Position numbers and translations under genes: made by a program
DNA from: Chloroflexota bacterium
GTDB lineage: Bacteria; Chloroflexota; FW602-bin22; JACPRP01
Assembly (NCBI GenBank): GCA_016210495.1
Contig: JACQUC010000180.1
Span: forward strand, 1-64,000
Direction: 5' to 3'
Length of the DNA: 64,000 bases
Shown here: piece after piece, positions 15,635 to 24,167 of the stretch
Layout: every line of letters begins with the position of its first letter
How positions within the stretch are numbered: position 1 is the stretch's first letter
Notes under the pieces: generated by a model
What the model saw: the letters and a program-made list of their open reading frames with translations, nothing else
What the model was told of the DNA's origin: nothing
The model's database searches: none

Positions 15635-17748
15635 CGATTCTCAACCTCCCTTGCAGACAAGGACCCGCTTCCTGTCGAATACCGGGCGTTGGGTAGAATA
15701 ACGTAGCTCCCGAACTCGTCACACATCAGCCCACTTCCCTGACTTACGATGATCGTAGTGGTCGGCTGCTCCACTATTGCAGGTCCGGGGACCTCGTTCC
15801 CGTACTGCAGCAGGTGGCCATCGTAGACCGGCACCTCCGTGAAGGCGCCTCCTAGGAAGACTTTCCTTGTCCCCTTGAGTGCCCCGGAAGCATCTGGCCC
15901 GGCGAAGGATTGTTGCCCAAAGACTGGCTTGTCGGTGCTCCCACATGCGTGTAGCCTCAGGTTTATCATCTCCGCGGGGGCGTAAGGCATAGAATAGCCA
16001 TAGAGGGAATCGTGCCGCTTGTTGAAGGCTTGAAGAACACTATCGAGATCGCGTTGGGTGAAGCCACCATCCAGGGCATCGAGAGGTGTTTCCACCTCGT
16101 TGAACTGCCCGACGTACCTCAGGTCGGCGGCAAAAGAGAGGGCTATCCGCGCCGGAGGGATACCTTCGACGGCGAGTGTATCCAGTGCCTCAGCCTGCAT
16201 CTGGGCGAATAGCTCGTTCACCTTACCGAAGTCCAGGCGATCGAGGCGCTCGACGTACGTTCGGACGAAGTCGTGTCTGAGATCGGAGAGAAGCATGCCG
16301 GCGGCGCAGAAAACCGAGGGCTCCCCAGGAACGATGACCCTGGGAATGCCAAGCTCCTCGGCAATCGTCCCGGCGTGGATGGGGCCTGCGCCACCCGCCA
16401 CCACCAGGCCAAACTCCCGAGGGTCGAATCCCCGCTGCACGGACACCACCCGCACCGCCGCGGCCATGTTCGAGTTGACAACCTGGAAAATCCCGTGGGC
16501 CGCCTCGATCGTGCTCCTGCCAAGCGGTTTGGCTATCCTATCCCTGATGGCCCGTTCCGCCCCCTCCACGTCCAGCTTGATGCCTCCGCCCCAGAAGAAG
16601 TGAGGGTCAAGATAGCCCAACAGCAGGTCGGCGTCCGTGACCGTCGGTTCCTGTCCTCCGCGTCCGTAGCAGACCGGTCCGGGCTCCGCGCCGGCGCTTC
16701 TGGGGCCCACCCGCAGCAGTCCGCCCGCGTCGATCCAGGCGATGCTGCCGCCGCCCGAGCCTATAGTGTGCATATCCATCATCGGGAGCGCGATGCGGTA
16801 GCCACTCCTATCGCCATTGGCGGTCAACTGGGGACTGCCGCCCTTGACGAGGCAGGCGTCAAAGCTGGTGCCGCCCATGTCGATAGAGATAATGTCCGAC
16901 AGACCGTGGGCACGGGCGTATTGCAGGCCCGCGCAGGGGCCGGCGGCGGGTCCCGATAGCAAGGTGTTGGCCGCGAACCTGCTCGCGACCAGCGGGCTCA
17001 TCACGCCACCGTTCGACTGCATGATGAGCAGCATGCCCTCAAAGCCATTTTCTTCCAATCTGGCTTGAAGACGTTCGAGATACCGGGCCAGCAGTGGAGC
17101 CACGTAGGCGTTCAGCACGGTGGTACTCACCCTCTCGTACACGCGCACCTGCGGCAGAATCTCGCTGGACAGCGAGACGGATATTTCGGGGGCCAACCGT
17201 TCCAGCATCTCGCGAGCCGTGCGCTCGTGGGCGGGATTCAGAAAGGAGAAGAGGAAGCAGATGGCCACGGCCTCTACCCCCTCTTCCTCAAACCTGCGCA
17301 CCGCCTTTTGCACGTCAGCCTCGTTCAGGGGAACGACTACCTCCCCGTCGCGATTCACTCGTTCTTCGACGGGCTGTCTGAGATAGCGGGGTGCCAGGGA
17401 CGGAGGTGGCGAGCACTTGGAATCGTACTGCCTCTCACGCAGTCCCCGCCGCATGGCCAGAATGTCCCGAAATCCCTTGGTTGTCAGCAGGCCGGTCCGC
17501 GCCCCCTGGCCCGTCAACACGGCATTAGTCGTGATCGTCGTGCCGTGGACGATGATCTCGGTCTCTCGAAGCAGGTCTTTTACACCAAGGCCGGTCTGCG
17601 CCGCCAGCACGTGCAGGCCGTCGATGACGCCTACCGAGGGGTCCCGGGGTGTGGTAAAGGTCTTGGCGATGCGGCCCTTGCCTTCCTTGTCCATGAGCAA
17701 GAAGTCCGTGAAGGTGCCCCCCACGTCCACGCCGACCTTAAAGGGCAT
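15631..17748 (-). CDS. Hydantoinase A/oxoprolinase family protein
   Basis: The 705-residue ATPase subunit begins MPFKVGVDVGGTFTDFLLMD, the ribokinase/actin-like phosphate loop of HyuA proteins. It continues with VHGTTITTNAVLTGQGARTGLLTTKGF, SNGGVMSP, DMGGTSFDACLV and SIGSGGGSIAWID-like glycine loops (here HTIGSGGGSIAWID). It would activate an amide or lactam carbonyl for its HyuB partner. ATG 17748 has AGGAGG upstream and overlaps the LivG stop by 11 bp, so the whole block from the prenyl synthase to GrdB1 can be one transcript. The exact substrate class cannot be told from sequence. Confidence 0.88.
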   Translation of the reverse strand: MPFKVGVDVGGTFTDFLLMDKEGKGRIAKTFTTPRDPSVGVIDGLHVLAAQTGLGVKDLLRETEIIVHGTTITTNAVLTGQGARTGLLTTKGFRDILAMRRGLRERQYDSKCSPPPSLAPRYLRQPVEERVNRDGEVVVPLNEADVQKAVRRFEEEGVEAVAICFLFSFLNPAHERTAREMLERLAPEISVSLSSEILPQVRVYERVSTTVLNAYVAPLLARYLERLQARLEENGFEGMLLIMQSNGGVMSPLVASRFAANTLLSGPAAGPCAGLQYARAHGLSDIISIDMGGTSFDACLVKGGSPQLTANGDRSGYRIALPMMDMHTIGSGGGSIAWIDAGGLLRVGPRSAGAEPGPVCYGRGGQEPTVTDADLLLGYLDPHFFWGGGIKLDVEGAERAIRDRIAKPLGRSTIEAAHGIFQVVNSNMAAAVRVVSVQRGFDPREFGLVVAGGAGPIHAGTIAEELGIPRVIVPGEPSVFCAAGMLLSDLRHDFVRTYVERLDRLDFGKVNELFAQMQAEALDTLAVEGIPPARIALSFAADLRYVGQFNEVETPLDALDGGFTQRDLDSVLQAFNKRHDSLYGYSMPYAPAEMINLRLHACGSTDKPVFGQQSFAGPDASGALKGTRKVFLGGAFTEVPVYDGHLLQYGNEVPGPAIVEQPTTTIIVSQGSGLMCDEFGSYVILPNARYSTGSGSLSAREVENR

Positions 17749-18457
17749 ACGGTGCCTCCTCTTTGCTCTTGCCCAGGTAGATATCCTGTACGATGGCGTT
17801 GTTTCTGATCTCCTGGCAAGTACCTTGGGCCGCCACTTTGCCCACGTGCAGGACGCTGATGTTGTCCACCAGGTCAAAGGCCACGTCCATGTCGTGCTCG
17901 ATGAGCAGGATGGTCGTGCGACGAGGCAGCTTCCGGATGAGGCCGCACACGACCGCCGTCTCAGCCGGAGACAGGCCGGCGGTTGGCTCGTCCAGCAGGA
18001 GCAGCTTCGGATTCTGCGCCATCGCCAGCAGTATCTCCACCTTGCGCTGATCTCCGTACGAAAGCTCCCATACGGGGAGCCCGGACCTATCGAGCAGCTC
18101 CCATTCCTCGAGAAGCTCGTCGGCTTTGGCCTGCAGACGCGTGTACGAGCTCATCGACCGCAGCATGCTGAACTTCATCGCATCCAGCCCCTGGAGGGAC
18201 AGGAGAAGGTTCTTCTTGAGCGTAAGCTTGGCAAAAAGGTTCGTGATCTGGAAGGTGCATGCCAACCCCAGGCCTGTTCGGCGATGTGTGGGCATCCGGG
18301 TGACGTCGTGGCCGAATAGGTGAATCCGACCGGCCGTGGGCTGTAACATCCCGCTGATCAGATGAAACAGCGTGGTCTTGCCGGCGCCGTTGGGCCCGAT
18401 CACGCCCCGGCGTTCGCCGGTCTCAAGCTTGAGCGACACGCTGTCAAGGGCATGCAC
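17738..18457 (-). CDS. LivG-type branched-chain amino acid ABC transporter ATPase (orphan)
   Basis: The 239-residue ATPase has Walker A GPNGAGKTT (21-29), signature LSYGDQRKVEI and Walker B LLLLDEPTAGLSPAE, all of LivG type. The HEAT-like insert MPTHRRTGLGLACTFQITNLF is also typical. It starts with GTG 11 bp after the prenyl synthase stop and lacks the roughly 15-residue first strand usual in LivG, so it may be slightly truncated. No LivF, LivH, LivM or binding protein is near. It may serve permeases elsewhere, or be a relict. Confidence 0.8.
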   Translation of the reverse strand: MHALDSVSLKLETGERRGVIGPNGAGKTTLFHLISGMLQPTAGRIHLFGHDVTRMPTHRRTGLGLACTFQITNLFAKLTLKKNLLLSLQGLDAMKFSMLRSMSSYTRLQAKADELLEEWELLDRSGLPVWELSYGDQRKVEILLAMAQNPKLLLLDEPTAGLSPAETAVVCGLIRKLPRRTTILLIEHDMDVAFDLVDNISVLHVGKVAAQGTCQEIRNNAIVQDIYLGKSKEEAPYAL

Positions 18458-18467
18458 ATTGGCTCGA

Positions 18468-19451
18468 TCAACTCGTTCTTTCCAGCACGTATTCGGCCAG
18501 TTGGAGGAGGGATCGACGGAACTCGTTGTCGGGAAGTGTCGCTACGGCATCTGCCGCGCTGTTGGCAAATGCGCGTGCCTCTGTACGCGCCAGTGCAATG
18601 GCCGAGGAGTTGACTATCATCTCGATCGCCCGCCTGATCTTCTGTTCACGGTCGGTGTCGTCGCCGTCGCGCCCGAAAACCGTCCTGAACAGGTCGTCAT
18701 TGGGCAGGCTTTCGAGCAAGTATATGGCGGGAAGCGTCACCGTTCCCTGTCGCAGATCGCTGCCCACCGGCTTGCCCATCTTCCGCTCGTCACCTACGAA
18801 ATCCAGGATGTCGTCGGTGATTTGGAAAGCCATGCCAAGGTTATGGCCGTACTGGCCCAGAGCCTGAACCTGCTCCTCGGGTGCGTCGCTCAGGATGGCC
18901 CCGGCCTGCACCGCCGCCAGGAAAAGCGCCGCGGTCTTGCTCTCGATCTTGCGGTAGTACTCGATCCTGGTCTGCTGCCAGTCGGAGTTGCCGAAGGCGT
19001 GGCGCAGCTCGCCATCGCATATTCTCATCAGTGCACGGGAGAATATCTCCATCACCCGGATGCTGTTGCTTTTCGCGGCGAGAGCCGCCGATTGCGCGAA
19101 CAGGTAGTCGCCCACGAGGATTGTCGCTCGGCTGCTGATGATGGTGTTCAGGGTTGCCACGCCACGGCGCGTGGCGGAGTTATCGATCATGTCGTCGTGG
19201 ACCAGGGTCGCCATGTGCAAGAGCTCGACTGCGCTAGCCAGCGGGATCAGTCGGTCGAGGTTGTAGATGTTGAATTTGGCGGCCTGGAGTACCAGGGCGG
19301 GGCGTATCCTCTTTCCGACCGGACTGAGGACGTGTTTCAGCAAGGCTGACAACAACGGATACTCGACGTCGGCCACCTGTTGGAGCTGTGTCTCCACTTT
19401 CTGAAGATCGTCCACGACGGCGCTAAAGATCGAGGCTACTGGTAGCGGCAC
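18468..19451 (-). CDS. Polyprenyl (trans-isoprenyl) diphosphate synthase
   Basis: The 327-residue all-helical enzyme has both Asp-rich motifs: VHDDMIDNSATRRG (first, near residue 84) and ITDDILDFVGDERKMGKPVGSDL (second; the DDILD part binds Mg-diphosphate). It condenses isopentenyl diphosphate onto allylic primers to make quinone side chains or the undecaprenyl precursor. The residues upstream of the first motif (AVELLHMAT) are small to medium, so a long product is plausible. GTG 19451 follows GAGG. It is the first gene of the operon continuing into LivG and HyuA. Confidence 0.88.
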   Translation of the reverse strand: MPLPVASIFSAVVDDLQKVETQLQQVADVEYPLLSALLKHVLSPVGKRIRPALVLQAAKFNIYNLDRLIPLASAVELLHMATLVHDDMIDNSATRRGVATLNTIISSRATILVGDYLFAQSAALAAKSNSIRVMEIFSRALMRICDGELRHAFGNSDWQQTRIEYYRKIESKTAALFLAAVQAGAILSDAPEEQVQALGQYGHNLGMAFQITDDILDFVGDERKMGKPVGSDLRQGTVTLPAIYLLESLPNDDLFRTVFGRDGDDTDREQKIRRAIEMIVNSSAIALARTEARAFANSAADAVATLPDNEFRRSLLQLAEYVLERTS

Positions 19452-19520
19452 CTCTCTATACCTACCTCACTTTGACAGCTACATAGACCGATATGGCGTT
19501 GGTTACCCGCCGGTCTGGCA

Positions 19521-19546
19521 GGGCATCCTTCCACAGAAGGATGCCC
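19521..19546 (-). terminator. Hairpin downstream of tatD (terminator-like member of the palindrome family)
   Basis: GGGCATCCTTC and GAAGGATGCCC (11 bp) flank a CACA loop 28 bp after the tatD stop. The flanks CGCAGGGGC and CCCTGCCAG place it in the dispersed palindrome family; there is no clear T-run. Confidence 0.5.
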
Positions 19547-19574
19547 CTGCGATGGACACCTCTTGTGTCGGTAT

Positions 19575-20378
19575 CTAAGACTTTGGCTCCAATAACGCAA
19601 GGTCCGGATTAAACAAACGTCTGGCGTTTTCGGTTGTGACCCCTGCCACCGTGTCGACGTCTACGGAGCGCAACTGGGCGACGCGAGCGGCGGCAATTCG
19701 CACGTAGGCGGGCTCATTCCTCTTGCCCCGATATGGAAGTGGGGCGAGGAACGGGCAATCGGTCTCCAGCAGCAGAGCCCATTCCGGAACACGCGCGGCG
19801 ACCTCGGCAAGGCGCTGAGCATTCGGGAACGTCACCGTCCCGGCGATGGAGATGTACAGCCCCACATCCACAGCCCTCTCTGCCATCGCCAGGTCGCCTG
19901 AAAAACAGTGAAGCACGCCCAGATTCTTCCTGCCAGCCTGCGACCTTGCCCAGCTTTCCAGTATCCTGATGACGTCGTCGTGCGCCTCTCGGTCGTGCAC
20001 CACGACGGGCAGGCCAAGCTCGGCGGCCAATGTTAGCTGCCTCTGGAAAGCCTCTAACTGCGCCTCGCGCGGCGAGCGCATACGGTAAAAGTCTAGCCCG
20101 ATCTCGCCGATGGCGACAACCCCGGGCTGCTTGGCCAGCGCCTTGATCTGGGCGAGCGCCTTGTCGTCAAGTCGAGCGGCCTCGTGGGGATGGAATCCCA
20201 CCGCGGCCACTATGCCCTCGTAGCGCTCGGCCAGGGCAATCGCTGCGCGACTGGATGCAACATCCAGCCCAACCGATACAGTGCATCGAACGTCGGCCTC
20301 GACGGCCCGAGCGATGACTGCCTCGCGGTCCGCCGCAAAGTCCGGCAGGTCCAGATGCGCGTGCGTATCTACAAGCAA
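19575..20378 (-). CDS. tatD: TatD-family metal-dependent deoxyribonuclease
   Basis: The 267-residue TIM-barrel hydrolase shows MLVDTHAHLDLPDF at the start and VGFHPHEA. It then has AIGEIGLDFYRMRSPREAQLEAF, PVVVHDREAHDD, LHCFSGDLAMAERAV and LLLETDCPFLAPLPYRGKRNEP. These His, Glu and Asp residues form the two-metal site. It starts at a TTG seven bases after the metG stop; metG-tatD is a widespread gene order. It is a 3'-5' DNase or RNase acting in repair or RNA turnover. Confidence 0.92.
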   Translation of the reverse strand: MLVDTHAHLDLPDFAADREAVIARAVEADVRCTVSVGLDVASSRAAIALAERYEGIVAAVGFHPHEAARLDDKALAQIKALAKQPGVVAIGEIGLDFYRMRSPREAQLEAFQRQLTLAAELGLPVVVHDREAHDDVIRILESWARSQAGRKNLGVLHCFSGDLAMAERAVDVGLYISIAGTVTFPNAQRLAEVAARVPEWALLLETDCPFLAPLPYRGKRNEPAYVRIAAARVAQLRSVDVDTVAGVTTENARRLFNPDLALLEPKS

Positions 20379-20384
20379 TAGCTG

Positions 20385-21917
20385 CTACAGTTCCTTTTTC
20401 GGAAATAGGGGCACCGGCTTGCTGGTCACCTTGGTGCCGGGCACGTACCCGCCCCATTGCCTTGTCGTTTCCCAGTCCTCGCCGATGGCCAGTTGAATAC
20501 CCAGTTGCTCGGCGATGCGCTCTGCCGTCGCCGGAACAAAGGGATAGACGGCGTAGGCAACCAGCCGGCAGGACTCGATCAGATTGTACATGACCGCCGA
20601 CAAACGCTCCCTGTCGGTCTTCGCGAGAATCCAGGGCGCGGTTTCCTCGACGTACTTGTTGGCGCGATTGACAAACTGCCATATAGTCGTCAGGGCGTCG
20701 CTGAACGCCAGGTTGTTCATGTGGCTCTCGATCGACCCGAAAGTATCGCTCGCCAGACCGCTGATCTCCCTGTCGATGGGATGCGCTGTAGCCGCGGCCT
20801 GCGGCGGAGGAACTGTGCCGCCAAAGTAGCGGTTAACCATGCTAACGGTTCTATTAAGCAGGTTCCCCAGATCATTGGCCAGGTCCGAGTTGTGACGCTG
20901 AACGAAGCCCTCCCAGGTGAAGTCTCCGTCCCGACCGAAAGGAACCTCGCGCAAGATATAGTATCTGAGGGAGTCGGCGCCAAACTCGTCGGCAATCGCG
21001 GCCGGGTCGATGCCCGTTCCCAACGACTTGCTCATCTTCTCCTGCTTGAGATAGATGAACCCGTGTCCGAAAATCCTCCGGGGCAGCGGAAGGCCGGCAG
21101 ACATCAGCATGGCGGGCCAGTAGACGCAGTGGAAGCGGATGATGTCCTTACCCACGATGTGGGTGTCTGCGGGCCAGTAGCGTTCGTACTTCGCTGGATC
21201 GGTCGGCCAGCCAACTCCTGTGAGGTAGTTAATCAAAGCGTCGAACCAGACGTAGATAACTTGTGCCGGGTCTAGCGGCACGGGAATGCCCCACCGCATG
21301 GACGCACGAGAGATACTGAAGTCCTGAAGACCGCTGCGAACAAAGCTCAATATCTCGTTGCGTCTGGACTCGGGCTGGATGAACGCGGGATTTGCTTCGA
21401 TGTGCTGCAGCAGCCTGTCCTGGTACTTGGATAGGGCAAAGAAGTAGTTGTGCTCCTTGATCCACTCGGGCCTGGTCTGGTGCGACGGGCATTTCTCATC
21501 GACGAGATCATCGGCGCGGTAAAACGCCTCGCACGAGACGCAATACCAGCCCTCGTAAGTGCCCAGGTAGATATCTCCCCGGTCGTACACCCGCTGGAAG
21601 AACTCCTGGCAGGCCAGCTTGTGACGTTCATCCGTGGTGCGAATGAAGTCGTCGAAAGATACGTTCAGCCTTTGCCAGATCTCCTTGATGCTGGCGGCCA
21701 TCTGATCGACGTATGCCTGGGGATCGAGGCCGAGCCCGCGGGCCTTCCGCTCGGCGTTCAAGCTGTTCTCGTCCGTTCCCGTCAGGAAAAAGACGTCGTG
21801 GCCGGTCAGGCGCTTGTACCTGGCTATGGCATCGGTGGCGATCAGCTCGTAGGCGTGACCGACGTGTGGCAGCGCGTTCACGTAGAGGATCGCCGTGGTA
21901 ACGTAGAACTTGGTCAC
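20385..21917 (-). CDS. metG: Methionyl-tRNA synthetase
   Basis: The 510-residue class I synthetase charges tRNA-Met. It has HVGHAYELIATDAIARY (HIGH-type motif, residues 15-18 area) and a single zinc knuckle CVSCEAFYRADDLVDEKCPSH (three Cys plus His). The catalytic VWFDALINYLTGVGWP and the KMSKS loop YLKQEKMSKSLGTGIDP follow. The length fits the form without the C-terminal dimerising tRNA-binding domain. GTG 21917 (VTKFYVTTAILY) is preferred to the TTG at 21941 because the fold begins there. Confidence 0.93.
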   Translation of the reverse strand: MTKFYVTTAILYVNALPHVGHAYELIATDAIARYKRLTGHDVFFLTGTDENSLNAERKARGLGLDPQAYVDQMAASIKEIWQRLNVSFDDFIRTTDERHKLACQEFFQRVYDRGDIYLGTYEGWYCVSCEAFYRADDLVDEKCPSHQTRPEWIKEHNYFFALSKYQDRLLQHIEANPAFIQPESRRNEILSFVRSGLQDFSISRASMRWGIPVPLDPAQVIYVWFDALINYLTGVGWPTDPAKYERYWPADTHIVGKDIIRFHCVYWPAMLMSAGLPLPRRIFGHGFIYLKQEKMSKSLGTGIDPAAIADEFGADSLRYYILREVPFGRDGDFTWEGFVQRHNSDLANDLGNLLNRTVSMVNRYFGGTVPPPQAAATAHPIDREISGLASDTFGSIESHMNNLAFSDALTTIWQFVNRANKYVEETAPWILAKTDRERLSAVMYNLIESCRLVAYAVYPFVPATAERIAEQLGIQLAIGEDWETTRQWGGYVPGTKVTSKPVPLFPKKEL

Positions 21918-21993
21918 AGTGGCTGCCAACTCCCAGTGCAAATGGATGGTGGCTATATGATACCATAATCGGGCGGGAAATTGTAGTCAGGGA

Positions 21994-22656
21994 CTAGGCG
22001 ATCGCCCTGAGCACTTGCTGGAGGTACTGCTCCTCAGCCAGGGCTCCCTCGAACTCCACCTTGTCGTTAACTACCACCTTTGGCACCCCCATTATGTGGT
22101 ACCTCTCGACGAGGAAAGGGAACTCCGAGGCTTCGACGACGTCCGCCTTGACGTGCTTATTTTCGATAGCCATCTTGTGGGCCAACCTGGCCGCCGCTGG
22201 GCAGTACGGTCAGGTTGGGGTCACGAAGACCTGAATGTGTACGTCCTTATCGATCTTCTTGACGGCATCCCTGGTTTCGGGCAAGAGATCGGTCTCTTTG
22301 TCCGAAACGTCGATTATGTCTTCGATGAGGCTGGAGAACTCGTAGCCCGCCGGAATGCCGAAGTAACGCACGCCTCGGGCGCCGTCGACGACGACGGCCG
22401 GTATCTTATCGACACCGTATTCCCTGGCCTTTGCCGCGTCGGCCACGAAGTCGTAGATTGTGAGGTCGATCTTGTCCGAAAGCCCTGCTATCTCCTCCAG
22501 CAGTTCCCTGGTCTCCCTGCAGTACATGCATTCATGCGTGGGGGCGGCCAGCGGAGAGTCATGTTGCGTGAAAAGCACTAGGTTGATCGGATCGACGAGC
22601 TCCTTGGAGAACCTGTCTCGAAGGAAATCTTGGTCTTCTTGGGATATGAGTGGCAC
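21994..22656 (-). CDS. Two-domain thioredoxin-fold disulfide oxidoreductase, selenoprotein (UPYC)
   Basis: Reading the TGA at 22210-22212 as Sec gives 220 residues, the normal length for the protein disulfide oxidoreductase/glutaredoxin-like family. It has one active site per thioredoxin fold: C-M-Y-C at 43-46 and U-P-Y-C at 149-152. The segment after the TGA (AAARLAHKMAIENKHVKADV, GVPKVVVNDKVEFEG) completes the second fold with its cis-Pro, so this is not a broken gene. GTG 22656 has AGGAGG upstream. The thioredoxin reductase just upstream on the same strand is the likely electron donor. Confidence 0.85.
22180..22192 (-). promoter_or_regulatory. Candidate SECIS hairpin (UPYC oxidoreductase)
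   Basis: GGCC-AGGTT-GGCC starts 18 nt after the UGA. The loop contains GGU, as in the E. coli fdhF element. The stem is short, so the call is tentative. Confidence 0.4.
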
Positions 22657-22695
22657 GCTTTCTAACCTCCTGCAAGCAATATGGCCGATCTCCGT

Positions 22696-23673
22696 TCAAT
22701 TATGATTGGCGGATTCCCCGCTGATGAACCTGTCGGCGTAGGTCGCCGCAACAGCACCATCGGCCATAGCCGTCACTAGCTGGCGTAAGGGTGTCTGACG
22801 CACGTCGCCGATGGCGTAAACGCCCGGCACATTGGTTTCCATGCGCTCGTTTGTGACGATGTAGCCCTGGGGGTTCATTCGAACCTTGCCCGCCAGAAGC
22901 GCGGTGTTAGGTGTAAGTCCGATATAGACGAACACACCGTCGATGGGCAGCTCTGACTGCTCTCCGGTAACCAAGTCGCGCAGAATCAGGCCGGTTGCCC
23001 TCCGGTCGCCGACGATTTCCTCGACGCCGGTATTCCAGCGAAACTCGATTTTGGGATTGGCACGGGCCTTGTCCTGGATGATCTTGGTTGCCCGCAGCTC
23101 GCCGCGCCGGTGAACGATGAATACCCGGGCCGCAAAGCGTGCGATGAACAGCCCCTCCTGCACGGCGGAATCGCCGCCGCCGACGACGGCGACGACCTTA
23201 TCCCGGTAGAAGGGGGCGTCGCAGGTGGCACAGTGCGACACGCCGCGTCCCTGATAGGCGTCTTCACCCGGGATATCTAGCTTTCGTGGCGAGGCGCCGG
23301 TAGCGATGATGGTGCACCTGGACTTGAGGGGATCTCGGGTCGTCTTGATTGTCTTGATCTCGCCGGCCAGATCGACGTCTACGACGTCGGCATTGGTGAT
23401 CTTCAGGCCGAACTTGGTGGCCTGCTTCTCCAGGTAGCGAATGAACTCGGCCCCGGAGCCCTCGAGGCACCCCGGGCAATTCTCTATGTAGTCCGTGATG
23501 GCTGCCTGTCCACCAAGAGAGCCCTTCTCGATGAGCAGGACGTCGAGGCCGGCGCGCGCTGCATACAGGCCGGCGGCAAGGCCGGCAGGCCCACCTCCCA
23601 GAATAATGACGTCGTGTACCTTGGCCGGCTCTACCGTCCGTTTTTCCTCACGTTGAAGCTTGAAATCCAACAT
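22696..23673 (-). CDS. trxB: Thioredoxin reductase (NADPH)
   Basis: The 325-residue flavoprotein has the FAD loop GGGPAG (26-31), redox centre CATC (148-151), NADPH loop GGGDSA (165-170) and the HRR pair (VHRRGELRA) that binds the 2'-phosphate. It ends with YAIGDVRQTPLRQLVTAMADG. It passes electrons from NADPH to thioredoxin-like proteins. About 15 extra residues precede the FAD motif. It sits between two selenoproteins, 34 bp after the small C-x4-U protein and 39 bp before the UPYC oxidoreductase, which makes a dedicated redox chain likely. Confidence 0.92.
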   Translation of the reverse strand: MLDFKLQREEKRTVEPAKVHDVIILGGGPAGLAAGLYAARAGLDVLLIEKGSLGGQAAITDYIENCPGCLEGSGAEFIRYLEKQATKFGLKITNADVVDVDLAGEIKTIKTTRDPLKSRCTIIATGASPRKLDIPGEDAYQGRGVSHCATCDAPFYRDKVVAVVGGGDSAVQEGLFIARFAARVFIVHRRGELRATKIIQDKARANPKIEFRWNTGVEEIVGDRRATGLILRDLVTGEQSELPIDGVFVYIGLTPNTALLAGKVRMNPQGYIVTNERMETNVPGVYAIGDVRQTPLRQLVTAMADGAVAATYADRFISGESANHN

Positions 23674-23707
23674 AGACGTCTAGCTCTCCCATATGGAACC
23701 CTGCAAA

Positions 23708-24061
23708 CTAAGTGGCGGCCTTGCTTTGCTCACGGAGCTTCCTGTCGACCGCCAGATCGACGTCCCAGTAGTCGATGCGGCCGGACGTAGCGAACTCTCC
23801 ATCGACGGCGACCACTGGCATGGGCATTCGGCGACTCTGAATCTCGCTCCAGACCCCCGCATGTTGTTCGCGCACCTCGGGCCGGGCCAAATCGTGATAC
23901 TCGACCCTCACGGCGCCACCATACTTGCGATGAAGATAATGGGCGATCAAGTTCGCGATCTCGGCCTGAGACCAGCGAGGTCCTCAGCCTCCTGAGAAGC
24001 AGATCTCTGTTCTGCTGTCGTTGTATACCTTTACGGAGACTATCCTGCCGGTTGTATTCAT
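23708..24061 (-). CDS. Small thioredoxin-like selenoprotein with C-x4-U motif
   Basis: Read through the TGA at 23984-23986, the frame gives 117 residues from an ATG with GGGGAGG upstream. The N-terminus MNTTGRIVSVKVYNDSRTEI runs into C-F-S-G-G-U (Cys21, Sec26) and GPRWSQAEI. An amphipathic helix with YLHRKYGGAVRVEYHDL and a strand MPMPVVAVDGEFATSGRIDYWD follow. The order beta-CxxxxU-alpha-beta-...-PVVAVDG is that of thioredoxin-fold proteins and faintly recalls YuzD (DUF1462). I do not know a named family for it. It heads the trxB operon. Confidence 0.7.
23960..23979 (-). promoter_or_regulatory. Candidate SECIS hairpin (small C-x4-U protein)
   Basis: CTCG-CTG-GTCT-CAG-(GC)-CGAG begins five nt after the UGA: seven pairs, a two-base bulge and a GGUCU apex like that of E. 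coli fdhF. Confidence 0.45.
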
Positions 24062-24138
24062 GTCGAACCTCCCCCACGTTTCTATGTTACGCCCAATCGC
24101 CAACTTTGGCAAGTACCTGTGCAAGCGCAGCAAGGGTA

Positions 24139-24167
24139 TTGACACGGCCTTCAGACAAGCCTATAAT
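24139..24167 (+). promoter_or_regulatory. Consensus promoter pointing rightwards, antisense to UbiD1
   Basis: TTGACA (24139-24144) and TATAAT (24162-24167) are 17 bp apart, a perfect sigma70 match. No plus-strand gene follows before 25970, so the transcript would run against the UbiD1 gene. Confidence 0.5.

Noticed and set aside
13895..17748. Naming HyuA/HyuB as 5-oxoprolinase or acetone carboxylase.
   Set aside because: The family covers several reactions and no diagnostic third subunit or active-site pattern could be read, so only the family name is given.
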